Assembly: GCF_051172195.1 (NCBI RefSeq)
Contig: NZ_JBPJAQ010000005.1
Location: 186,001 to 250,000 of the forward strand
Direction: 5' to 3'
Length of the DNA stretch: 64,000 nt
Source: Paludibaculum fermentans_A
Lineage (GTDB): Bacteria > Acidobacteriota > Terriglobia > Bryobacterales > Bryobacteraceae
Position numbers and translations under genes: made by a program. Under the pieces are notes generated by a model that saw nothing but the letters and a program-made list of their open reading frames with translations, ran no database searches and was not told where the DNA came from. Position 1 is the first letter of the stretch. Each line of letters begins with the position of its first letter. This document shows positions 33,738 through 42,900 of this stretch, piece by piece.

Positions 33738-34982
33738 CTACAGCAGCGCGGACGGGAGTTGCTCCCTCGTCAAATTCTGCTGATCGCCGGTAGCCATATT
33801 CTTCAACGCATAGACCCCGGCTTCGATCTCGTTGTCTCCGAGGATCAGCGCATAGCGCGCCTTCAGCTTGTTGGCCGTCTCCATCGCGCGCTTCAGCTTG
33901 TGATCCGTTGAGACCTCGACAATATGCCCACCACGCCGCAGATCGCGGGCCAGCAGGGCCGCATGCTTCACCGCCGCGTCGCCCATGGGCACCAGGAACA
34001 CATCCAGCCTGGCCAGGTCCTCGGCCTTCGTCTGCTCCTCGATGGCCATCACCAGGCGGTCCTCGCCGATCGAGAAGCCGATGCCTGGCGCCGGCACCTT
34101 GGAGCCGAGTGACTCCGCCAATCCGTCGTAGCGTCCGCCGCCCAGAATGGAGTTCTGCGCGCCCAGTGCACCGTGCGTCACTTCGAAGGTCGTGCGCATG
34201 TAGTAGTCCAGCCCGCGCACCAGGCGCGGCCGGATCTCGTACTTCAGTTCGCGTGCCGACAGCAGCGACTTCACCGTCTCGAAGTGCGCGGAGCACTCCG
34301 GGTCCAGGTAGTCGAGGATCGACGGCAGCGCGTCGATGATGGGCTGATCCTCGGGCACCTTGCAGTCGAGCACACGCAACGGATTGGTATCCGCGCGGCG
34401 CTGGCAATCGGTGCACATGGTGTCCTTCACGGACTGCAGCCGCTCGCGGAGCGCTTCCACAAACACCGGGCGGCACTTCTTACAGCCGACCGAGTTCAGC
34501 AGCAGCGTTGGATTCTGCGCGCCGCAACGTGTCAGGATCTCCATCGCCAGTTCAATGACTTCCGCATCGACGGCCGGGGCTTCGGTGCCGATGCACTCCG
34601 CGCCGATCTGTGAAAACTGCCGGTAGCGGCCCTTTTGCGGACGCTCGCGCCGGAACATGGGCCCGATGTAGTAGAGCTTGGTCAGCCCCGGGATCTGGTC
34701 CAGGCGATGCTCGATGTAGGCACGGATCACCGACGCCGTGTTCTCAGGCCGCAGCGTGATGGACGACCCGTCGCGGTCGTCCCAGGTATACATCTCTTTC
34801 GAAACGATGTCGGTTTCTTCGCCGACGCCGCGCGCAAACAGAGCGGTCTCTTCGAAGATGGGCGTGCGGATCTCGTGGTAGTGGAACGAGCGAAACACCT
34901 CGCGCGTCACGGCTTCGACATGGTTCCACACGGCCGATGAAGGCGGCAGAATGTCTCGGGTCCCTCGGACTGCTTTGATCAT
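33738..34982 (-). CDS. hisS: Histidine--tRNA ligase
   Basis: The 414-aa class II synthetase has the N-terminal AVRGTRDILPPSS, motif 2 (FRRERPQKGRYRQFSQIGAE), the histidine-specific RGLDYYMRTTFEV and GGGRYDGLAESLG motif 3 region, and a C-terminal anticodon-binding domain (DVFLVPMGDAAVKHAALLAR). It charges tRNA-His. It begins 10 nt after the gamma-carbonic anhydrase gene, forming a two-gene unit. Confidence 0.97.
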   Translation of the reverse strand: MIKAVRGTRDILPPSSAVWNHVEAVTREVFRSFHYHEIRTPIFEETALFARGVGEETDIVSKEMYTWDDRDGSSITLRPENTASVIRAYIEHRLDQIPGLTKLYYIGPMFRRERPQKGRYRQFSQIGAECIGTEAPAVDAEVIELAMEILTRCGAQNPTLLLNSVGCKKCRPVFVEALRERLQSVKDTMCTDCQRRADTNPLRVLDCKVPEDQPIIDALPSILDYLDPECSAHFETVKSLLSARELKYEIRPRLVRGLDYYMRTTFEVTHGALGAQNSILGGGRYDGLAESLGSKVPAPGIGFSIGEDRLVMAIEEQTKAEDLARLDVFLVPMGDAAVKHAALLARDLRRGGHIVEVSTDHKLKRAMETANKLKARYALILGDNEIEAGVYALKNMATGDQQNLTREQLPSALL

Positions 34983-34992
34983 TTGGATTTGT

Positions 34993-35511
34993 TTAGTGAG
35001 CCGCTTCGTCGCGGTAGTCCTGGCGATAACGGATGTAGCGCTGGGCGTTTTCCTTGAACCGCGCCTTCTCTTCTTCCGTCACCTGGCGGCGGACCTTGGC
35101 CGGCACGCCCATCACCATCGACTCTGGGGGGATCTCCATGCCTTCGGGCACCAGCGAGCCGGCGGCGATCACCGATCCTCGCCCGATCTTCGCCCCATTC
35201 AGGACGATGGCGCCAATCCCGACTAAAACGTCATCTTCCACGACGCAGCCATGGAGACAGACCATGTGGCCGACGGTCACGCGGTTCCCCAGAATCACGG
35301 GGTACCGGTCCAGCTCTCCATGCAGCACGGAGCCGTCCTGGATGTTGGTCTCGTCGCCAATCACGATCTTGTTCACATCGCCGCGCAGCACGGCGCTGGG
35401 CCACACGGACGAACGCTCACCCATCGTGACATCCCCAATGACAGTGGAGGCCTGGTCGACGTAGGCGGTCTGGGCGATCCTGGGGTAGATACCCCGGTAA
35501 GGACGAATCAT
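34993..35511 (-). CDS. Gamma-carbonic anhydrase family protein (YrdA/PaaY-like)
   Basis: The 172-aa left-handed beta-helix protein has the zinc-ligand histidines in VLHGELDRYPV and GHMVCLHGCVVEDD, hexapeptide repeats and the MVMGVPAKVRRQVTEEE end. Proteins of this group are trimeric and some show carbonic anhydrase or thioesterase-linked activity. It is the upstream member of the unit with hisS and is divergent from the S9 peptidase gene across 40 bp. Confidence 0.88.
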   Translation of the reverse strand: MIRPYRGIYPRIAQTAYVDQASTVIGDVTMGERSSVWPSAVLRGDVNKIVIGDETNIQDGSVLHGELDRYPVILGNRVTVGHMVCLHGCVVEDDVLVGIGAIVLNGAKIGRGSVIAAGSLVPEGMEIPPESMVMGVPAKVRRQVTEEEKARFKENAQRYIRYRQDYRDEAAH

Positions 35512-35551
35512 AGATGTTCCCGCAAGAAACTACCATCGTATCATCGAGAGT

Positions 35552-37597
35552 ATGAAGCTCTGTTTGCTGTTCACGGCGGTGCTGCTATTGGCGAATGTGG
35601 CGGCCTACGCACAGAAGGCGCCCTTCACCGCGGCCGAGATGCTGAAGCTAAAGCGAATCTCGGAACCGAATGTCGCCCCTGATGGACACGCTGTTGTCTT
35701 TACCGTCGGCGAAGTGGACGTCGACAAGAACGCCCAGGATCGTCAGCTCTGGCTCGTTTCGCCGAATGGAACCGGCCTGCGCAAGATCACCACGGAGGGC
35801 CGGAATACCGGCGCCCGATTCTCCCCGGACTCTAAATCAATCGCATTCATCTCTACCCGGGGCGGTTCCGGCCAGATCTGGATCATGGACGCCAACGGGA
35901 GCAATCCCAGGCAGGTAACGAAGCTGAGCAGCGAGGCGGACGGGGTGATCTGGGCGCCGGACGGCAAGTCGGTGGTCTTCACGAGCGAGGTCTACCCTGA
36001 GTGCAACGCCGACGACGCCTGCAACGCCAAACTGATCGCGGCGGAAGAGAAGAACAAGGTCAAGGCGCGCACCTACACCAGCCTGTTGTACCGGCATTGG
36101 ACTGCCTGGCGCGGCAAGCGCGTGAAGCACCTGATGACGGCCCAACTGGAAGGCGGAGCCGTGAAGGACCTCACACCCGGCTTCAGGTATGACGTGCCGC
36201 CTTTCTCCCTGGGCGGCGGCGGCGACTATGCCATCTCGCCCGACGGGAAGGAAGTCTGCTACGCCGCGAACCTGGACGAAGACCAGGCCACCAGCACCAA
36301 CTGGGAGCTGTACACGATTCCGATCGAGGGCCCGTCGGACGGCGTCGAACCGAAGAAGATTTCCACGAGTCCAGGCGCCGATGCCAGCCCGCAGTATTCG
36401 CCCGACGGCAAGTGGATCGCGTGGCGCATGCAGGTGCGCGCGGGTTATGAGAGCGACCGCTGGCGCCTGGTGGTGATGGACCGCGAGTCCGGCCGGATCA
36501 ACGTGCTCACCGAGAATCTCGACCGGCATGTTACCGGATTCACCTGGCACCCCGACTCGCGCCGCCTGGCCTTCACGGTGGAAGACCGCGGCCGCCAGCA
36601 GGCGCAACTGATCTCTGTCAACGGCGGCGGAGTGCGGGCCATGACGCAGGGCGCGACGCATGTCGACGACCTGCAGTTCACGGCCGACGGAAAGACCCTG
36701 GTTTACACCGAGGTGACCGGCGCCAGCCCGACCGAGATCTACAAGGCGGCTAGTTCCGGCGGCGCGCCCGAGCCGTTGACCCGGCTGAACGAGGCGTTCC
36801 TGGCGAGCCACGACCTGCGCAAGCTGGAGGAGTTCACTGTGGCCGGCGCCGAGGGCGCACAGGTCCACTCCTACCTGCTGAAGCCGCCGAACTTCGATGC
36901 GAACAAGAAGTACCCGGTCCTGTTCCTAATCCATGGCGGGCCGCAGGGCGCGTGGGGCGAGACCTTCAGCTACCGCTGGAACCAGCAGGTGTTCGCCACG
37001 GCCGGGTTTGTGGTGGTGATGCCGAACCCGCGCGGCTCCACCGGCTATGGCACCAAGTTCACCGACGACATCAACGGTGACTGGGGTGGACGGGCGTATG
37101 AAGACATCATGGCGGTGGCCGACTATGTCGCCAAACTGCCTTATGCCGACGGCGATCGCATGGCGGCCTCCGGCGGCAGCTATGGCGGCTACATGGTGGA
37201 CTGGATCGCAGGCCACACCAACCGCTTCAAGGCGCTGGTATCGCACGCAGGCGTCTACGACCTCTCCAGCATGGGCGGCGAGACCGAAGAGCTGTGGTTC
37301 TCCACCTGGGAGTTCAAAGGCTTCCCCTGGCAGAACCAGGAGATGTACGACAAGTGGTCGCCCTCGCGTAGCGCGGCCAACTTCAAGACACCCACGCTGG
37401 TGATTCACGGCGAACTGGACTACCGCGTGCCTTATGGCCAGGGCCTGCAATTGTTCACGGCCTTACAGGCGCAGAAAGTGCCTTCCAAGCTGCTCGTATT
37501 CCCGGATGAGGGCCATTGGGTGCTGAAGCCGCAGAATTCGCTGCTGTGGTACTCCACGTTCCTGGACTGGGTGGAGGAGTGGACGAAGAAGCCGTAA
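35552..37597 (+). CDS. Secreted S9-family prolyl oligopeptidase-like peptidase
   Basis: The 681-aa protein has a signal peptide (LLFTAVLLLANVAAYA), an N-terminal TolB-like beta-propeller (~30-420; DPSPDGKWIAW-type repeats such as ASPQYSPDGKWIAWRM) and a C-terminal alpha/beta-hydrolase. Catalytic residues are visible: the nucleophile Ser in GGSYGGYMVDW, Asp in GELDYRVPYGQG and His in PDEGHWVLKPQNS. This is the acylaminoacyl-peptidase/dipeptidyl-peptidase type that trims peptides outside the cytoplasm. It is followed by a promoter and the phnWX genes. Confidence 0.9.
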   Translation: MKLCLLFTAVLLLANVAAYAQKAPFTAAEMLKLKRISEPNVAPDGHAVVFTVGEVDVDKNAQDRQLWLVSPNGTGLRKITTEGRNTGARFSPDSKSIAFISTRGGSGQIWIMDANGSNPRQVTKLSSEADGVIWAPDGKSVVFTSEVYPECNADDACNAKLIAAEEKNKVKARTYTSLLYRHWTAWRGKRVKHLMTAQLEGGAVKDLTPGFRYDVPPFSLGGGGDYAISPDGKEVCYAANLDEDQATSTNWELYTIPIEGPSDGVEPKKISTSPGADASPQYSPDGKWIAWRMQVRAGYESDRWRLVVMDRESGRINVLTENLDRHVTGFTWHPDSRRLAFTVEDRGRQQAQLISVNGGGVRAMTQGATHVDDLQFTADGKTLVYTEVTGASPTEIYKAASSGGAPEPLTRLNEAFLASHDLRKLEEFTVAGAEGAQVHSYLLKPPNFDANKKYPVLFLIHGGPQGAWGETFSYRWNQQVFATAGFVVVMPNPRGSTGYGTKFTDDINGDWGGRAYEDIMAVADYVAKLPYADGDRMAASGGSYGGYMVDWIAGHTNRFKALVSHAGVYDLSSMGGETEELWFSTWEFKGFPWQNQEMYDKWSPSRSAANFKTPTLVIHGELDYRVPYGQGLQLFTALQAQKVPSKLLVFPDEGHWVLKPQNSLLWYSTFLDWVEEWTKKP

Positions 37598-37632
37598 CCG
37601 GCAATCGTCATCACGCTGCATTTGTTTCGTCA

Positions 37633-37660
37633 TTGAACGGCAATACTCTTTCGATACAGT
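37633..37660 (+). promoter_or_regulatory. Sigma70-type promoter of phnWX
   Basis: TTGAAC (37633-37638) and TACAGT (37655-37660) are spaced by 16 nt and lie 45 bp before the GTG at 37705, giving the pair its own transcript separate from the peptidase gene. Confidence 0.55.
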
Positions 37661-37704
37661 CAACAGGCGGAAAGAGGGTTGCTGGCTCACATGGGAAATC
37701 TGTC

Positions 37705-38877
37705 GTGACGGCGCTGGAGCGTCCGCGCCGTGGAAGAATGCTGCTCACGCCCGGCCAGGCCACCGTCAGCCAGGGCGTCAGATCCGCCATGCTGCGGGAC
37801 CTGGGCGAAAAGGACGGTGAGTTTCAGGCGCTGGTCCCGGAGATCCGCCGCGAGTTGCTGGCCGTATCGGGCCTGAGCCAGGCGGAGTACGACGCGGTGC
37901 TTTTCCCGGGCTGCGGTTCCGCCGCACTGGAAGCCGTGCTGGGCTCAGCGATTCCGCGCACCGGCCGGCTGCTGGTGGCGATCAACGGTGGCGGCGGCCG
38001 CCGCATTGCCCGCATTGGAGCCGCGCTGGGCGTGGACACGCGGCGCATCGAGTGGCCCGAACAGGCGCCGCTGGAGCCCGGCCAGATCGGACTGATCCTG
38101 GAGAGCGACCCCGCCATCACGCATGTCGCCGCCGTCCACTGCGAAGCGTCCACCGGCCTGCTCAATCCCATCGGTGAGATCGGGCGGTTGGCGGCCCGTC
38201 ACGGCCGCGGCCTGATCGTGGACGCCTCAGCCAGCCTGGGCGGCGCGCCGCTTGGCATGGAGAGCGGAGCGATCCAGTTTCTGACGGCGTCCTCGGAAGG
38301 CTGCCTGCAGGGCGTTCCGGGCGCCGCGTTCGTCCTGGCCCGGCGAACGGCGCTGGAACCCTGTGTGGGACGGGCGCGGGGCTTCACTTTCGACCTGGCC
38401 GCCCAGTGGCTCTCCCAGAGCCAGACCGGCCGCATGCGGACCGCGCCGCCGGTCCAGGTGATGCTGGCGCTGCATCATTGTCTGCGGGAACTGCGGGAGG
38501 AAGGCGGGGTCCCCGGGCGTCAGGCGCGCTATGCCGCCAACACCCGTACGCTGCTGGCGGGCATGAGTGCGCTGGGTTTCGAACCGCTGCTGCCCGCGCC
38601 GCTGCGCAGCCACCTCGTCACGGCCTTCCGTCAACCGGGCCACCCCTGTTTCCAGTTCGACCTGTTTGCCGCCCTTCTGCAGCAGCAAGGCTTTGTCCTG
38701 GATCCAGGCGATACCCACCCGGGCGGCTATTTCCGGGTAGCCGCCATTGGCGATCTGTACCCCGAGGACTTCGAGCGGTTCACCCGCGCGGCGCACGGCA
38801 TTCTCACCTCCATGGGCGTCGATTGGGCCCGTCCTGCGGCCACGGCCGTCCCGAGCGACACTATGGTGAGGGGGTGA
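37705..38877 (+). CDS. PhnW-like 2-aminoethylphosphonate aminotransferase homologue lacking the PLP lysine
   Basis: The frame is a class V aminotransferase closest to PhnW by eye: LLTPGQATVSQGVRSAML, GCGSAALEAVLGSA, HCEASTGLLNPIGEIG, VDASASLGG, GCLQGVPGAAFV and a C-terminal FRVAAIGDLYPEDF. In PhnW the PLP lysine lies in SANKCIQGVPG (K194 in Salmonella). Here the same place reads SSEGCLQGVPG, so Lys is Gly199. Counting from ATG 37738, the whole protein has a single lysine, in GEKDGEF, so none can stand in. It may be inactive, regulatory, or use another chemistry. The stop lies just before phnX. Start GTG 37705 is preferred; ATG 37738 is possible. Confidence 0.8.
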   Translation: MTALERPRRGRMLLTPGQATVSQGVRSAMLRDLGEKDGEFQALVPEIRRELLAVSGLSQAEYDAVLFPGCGSAALEAVLGSAIPRTGRLLVAINGGGGRRIARIGAALGVDTRRIEWPEQAPLEPGQIGLILESDPAITHVAAVHCEASTGLLNPIGEIGRLAARHGRGLIVDASASLGGAPLGMESGAIQFLTASSEGCLQGVPGAAFVLARRTALEPCVGRARGFTFDLAAQWLSQSQTGRMRTAPPVQVMLALHHCLRELREEGGVPGRQARYAANTRTLLAGMSALGFEPLLPAPLRSHLVTAFRQPGHPCFQFDLFAALLQQQGFVLDPGDTHPGGYFRVAAIGDLYPEDFERFTRAAHGILTSMGVDWARPAATAVPSDTMVRG

Positions 38878-38879
38878 GT

Positions 38880-39710
38880 ATGGATTTCGTCTATCGCCGC
38901 AGCTATCGCGGCCGGGTGCGGGCCGTGATCTTCGACCTGGCCGGCACCACGGTCGATTTCGGCTGCCGCGCTCCGGTCGACGCACTGATCGAACTCTTTC
39001 AGCGGCACCAGATCCAGATTGCGGTGGAAGATGTGCGCCAGGCCATGGGCATCCACAAGAAGGATCACCTGCGCGCGATCCTGCAGTCGCGCAGCGTGGT
39101 GGAGCAGTGGCGCGCGGCGCACGGGGAGACGCCGGACGATGCGGACGCGGAGCGGCTGTTCACCGAGTTCATCCCCATCCAGACGGCCGCCATCGGCCGC
39201 CACGCCGATGTCATTCCCGGGGTGAGTGAAACCATCAATCAGCTGCGCAAGCGCGGCATCCGCATCGGCGCGACCACCGGCTATACGCGGGAGATGATCA
39301 AGGGCCTGCTGCGCGACGTGGCGCCGCATGGTTTCCAGCCCGACAATCTGATCTGCGCCGACGAAGTGCCGGCCGGACGCCCTGCACCGTGGATGGCGGT
39401 TACTTCCGCCATGCGCATGGGGATCTATCCGCTCGAAGCCTGCGTCAAGGTAGGCGACACGGTGGCGGACATCGAAGAAGGCCTGAACGCGGGCATGTGG
39501 ACCATCGGCATCACCTGGGCCGGCAATGAAGTGGGCCTCACCGAACAGGAGTGCGAATCCCTGGGACCCGACGAACTCACCCGCCGCGTCACCCGGGCGA
39601 CTGACCGCCTGGGCGCGGCCGGGGCTCATTTCGTCGTCGAAAGCGTGCAGGACCTGCTGCCGGTGATCGAAGCCATCGACACCCGCATGGCGGCCGGCGC
39701 CAAGCCGTAG
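38880..39710 (+). CDS. phnX: Phosphonoacetaldehyde hydrolase (phosphonatase) PhnX
   Basis: The 276-aa HAD-superfamily enzyme has the nucleophile motif DLAGTTVDFGC, the cap-domain Schiff-base lysine in MGIHKKDHLRAIL, the TTGYTREM motif II, CADEVPAGRPAPWMA and the acidic VKVGDTVADIEEG motif IV. Together these are diagnostic for PhnX, which splits phosphonoacetaldehyde into acetaldehyde and phosphate after PhnW. Unlike its neighbour, its catalytic residues are intact. The ATG at 38880 is 2 nt after the phnW stop; GTG 38874 would overlap it. Confidence 0.92.
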   Translation: MDFVYRRSYRGRVRAVIFDLAGTTVDFGCRAPVDALIELFQRHQIQIAVEDVRQAMGIHKKDHLRAILQSRSVVEQWRAAHGETPDDADAERLFTEFIPIQTAAIGRHADVIPGVSETINQLRKRGIRIGATTGYTREMIKGLLRDVAPHGFQPDNLICADEVPAGRPAPWMAVTSAMRMGIYPLEACVKVGDTVADIEEGLNAGMWTIGITWAGNEVGLTEQECESLGPDELTRRVTRATDRLGAAGAHFVVESVQDLLPVIEAIDTRMAAGAKP

Positions 39711-39714
39711 CAGC

Positions 39715-39974
39715 CCGTGGCAGAAGTCGCGCGGCCCCGTTCGCACCGCCGCCTGGACTGCATCGGTAACTAACCAGGGACTAGATGAGTTTCAACAAAG
39801 CGGAGCCATGACCAAAGTGCGGAGCGGCGGCGGAGCGAACCCAAAGGGCGGCACGAGGTTGCGGCCCACGGCTTTGTCGAGCCTTCCTCCGAGTGGCCGG
39901 CACTAGTTCGGTCGGCTCTTCGCGCCGTGGGCTCGCAAGCTCTTGCCGCGGGGCTCGCGGGACTTCTGCCACGG
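39715..39974. mobile_element. ~260-bp element bounded by 14-bp inverted repeats (MITE-like)
   Basis: CCGTGGCAGAAGTC (39715-39728) and its exact complement GACTTCTGCCACGG (39961-39974) bracket 232 bp without a convincing gene, wedged between phnX and the convergent VWA gene. The interior is G/C-rich with shorter self-complementary stretches. No target-site duplication is obvious. It could be a miniature transposable element or an unusually long convergent terminator structure. Confidence 0.45.
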
Positions 39975-39978
39975 ACTG

Positions 39979-42900
39979 CTAAGCCGCGCGCGGCAGGCGG
40001 GCCTTCAAACCGCCCCATTTCAGGCCGGGGAACAAGCGCCGCCAGGCGAGTTCCAGCAGATTGAACAGCAGGGCCGCGGCCAGCAGCCCCGGCCACAAAC
40101 GCATGGAGGAAGGCAGGCCCGGACCAGTCGAGTCAAAGATGCGTTTGGCCGCGGGGTTGAACCGTCCACCCGTGTAGGCCGCCAGTTGCTGCAGCAGCAG
40201 GGTGTTGTTGCCGTAGGTCGTCACTTCCGGCTCGGGCAGGTACAAACCGACCTCCGGGAAGGCCCGCGATTCCACCAGGGGGCGTACGCGGAACAGGCCC
40301 TTGCGGTTGCCCACCTGGATCTTGCCGCGGAAGTGATCGGCGCTGAGGCGCTCCAGCGTCACCGGAACCTGAAATCCATCCGGCCCGATTGCAAACAGAG
40401 CCGGCAGTTTGTCGGGCGCGGGCACAGCTTGCGACAGCCGGTATTCGACCACCAGATTGCCGTTGGCGGAGTCGTTGGTCAATGTCGATTGACCAGGCTG
40501 TGAGTGCGGCAGCAGGTCCCGCAGCACGTTCGCCCAGAACTTGTCGTAGCCAGCCCAGGTGACCCACGACGCCGCCCAGCGCGACTTCGCGTCGGAGGTG
40601 AACACGGCCGCGCGGCCCAGCCCATACTGCCAGCGGGCCAGCAGCGGGTCGTCCTTCTCGCCAGCCGTCGACGAGGTGATGGACAGGATGGTCTCAGCCG
40701 TCGGCTTGGCCTGGAAGCGGACATAGCCCTTCAAAGCAGGCGCCTTGTCCATGGGCAGGCCTTCCAGGATCTCCGCCTGGTGCGCGACCTTGGGCTGAAT
40801 GGTCTTCTCAATGGTGGTGGAACCCGTATGCTCCATCACGTCCTTGAGCAGGATCTGTTCCAGGCCGGAAGGATCCGTCAGGAAGTAGGCCTTGCCCTTG
40901 GCGGTGAGGGCGACCTTCTCCAGGTAGGCGCGGTTCACATCCTGGCCCAAACCCACGGTGGAGATGGTGATCCGGTTGTTGGCCGCATCGCGCGCCACCG
41001 TCATCGAATCGCCCTCTTCCGAGATGCCGTCCGTCAGCAGCACGATGTGCTTGTACGCGCCGGTGGCGGTGGTCATCCGCTTGTAGCTCTCGGTGAGGGC
41101 CGGGGCAATCTGCGTGCCGCCATCCGGAGTGATGCCGGCCACCAGGCGTTTGATGAGGGTCCGGTCTTCGGCGCGGCGCAGCGGCACCGCCCATTGGAAT
41201 GAGTTGTCGAAGATCAGGACGCCCACCTGGTCGATGGGCCGCAGGTTCTCCACCACGCCAATGGCGGCGAGCCGGGCCAGTTCCATCTTGCGGCCTTCCA
41301 TGGAGGAAGACTTGTCGACGATGAGGATGACCGAGGCGCCTTCCGGACTGCGCGGCGGTGCAATGAGCGCGGGCAGGGTGCGGTCGAGCGCGTCCTGCGG
41401 CAGGTTCTTCTTGTCGACGTAGATATTGTGTTCGCCGCCGATGACCATCAGGCCGCCGCCCTGCTGCACGAAACGCTCCAGGTCTGCCTTCCGGCTGGCC
41501 GGCATCGCTTCCATGTCCCAGTTGTTGAACAGCACCAACTGGTAGTCGTCGAAGCGCGCATCAGCGAACAGGACATTGGAGACCACGTCGAATTGGGCCG
41601 CTGTCAGCGTGCCGAACAGGTGCGACTCCATGCCCGAGGCGTCCTGGGAGAGGTAGAGCAGCCGCGGCCGGCGCAGCGAAACGGCCTGCTCGACGCGCAG
41701 TTCGCCCAGTTCCGGCGACTTCAGGGTGACCAGGAAATCGATGGCTCCGGGCGTCGCCACCGCGGCGCTGACCCGCAGATGATTCATGCCCGGTTCCAGG
41801 GCCACCTGGGTGGACCCCAGCGGCTTGCCCTCGGCCAGCAGTTCCAACGTGCCGGACGCTTTCGAGGGGCTTTCGACGTTCAGCTCGATGGGAAAACGTT
41901 CGCCAGTGAACGCCACTTCCGGCAGGCGGGCCGATTCCAGCTTCAACTTCGGTTCCGGCTGGCCGGGCAAGGCGAAGGTATCGATGGGGATGCCCAACTG
42001 ACGTGCCTGCCAGGCGGCGCGCGCCACGGAACCCGAGTTCTCCTTACCGTCCGAGATGAGCACGATGCGCGGAATCAGGCCGGCGGGCAGGGTCGCCGAG
42101 GCTTCGCGAATCGCGCTTTCCAGGCTCGTCTCGCGGCCCATCTCGCCGCCCGTACCGCGCAGCTTCCAGCCGGACGCGTACTCCTGCGGCTGGGCCATCC
42201 GGATGGATCGCGCAAACGGCAGCACTCGCACGATATGGCGGCCGCGGGCATCATCTATGCTCGAAACCAGTTTGGATTCCAGAGCCAGGTCTCCGCCGGA
42301 GATGCTCGCCGACGTATCGGCCAGCACGGCCACGCCCAGTTTCGTCTCGTGCACCGGCAGGCCGGGTTGGAACAGCGAAATCAAGACAGCGGCGATGCTC
42401 GCCAGCTTCAACACCATGGCCAGCGGAGCGGCGGGCTTGCTGCGGTAGAGCCACCATTCCAGCGCGATGAGCAGCGCGCCCAGGATGGCCAGGATCTGCC
42501 ACATCTCCTTGGGCAGCGGCGTGGTGGCCACGGGCGCGGCCAGGCCGCGAGCGGCGCTCGACGGGATCTCCCAGGCAGTGGAGCCCAGGCCGGGCAGCGA
42601 CAGGGCGAACATCAATTCCGAATTGGGCGCCAGCACGCGCACGGTGGAGGGCGAAGCCGTGAAGAACCGTACCGTGCGGCCGTCCACGGTGAACGGCAGC
42701 GCCGCGCCATCGGAGTCGAGTACACGGATCTGGTCTGGAGCCGCCAGTTCATTCAGGTCCGCGCTGACTGAGCCCGGAGTGGCGGCCAACACCTCCTGCC
42801 GCAGAAATGTCTCGGGCGAGATCCACTGCATCAGGTTGGCGAAGAGCAATGGCGTCGTCAGCTCGTAGCGCAGGTCGGAATGCAGGGGATGGAAACCCAG

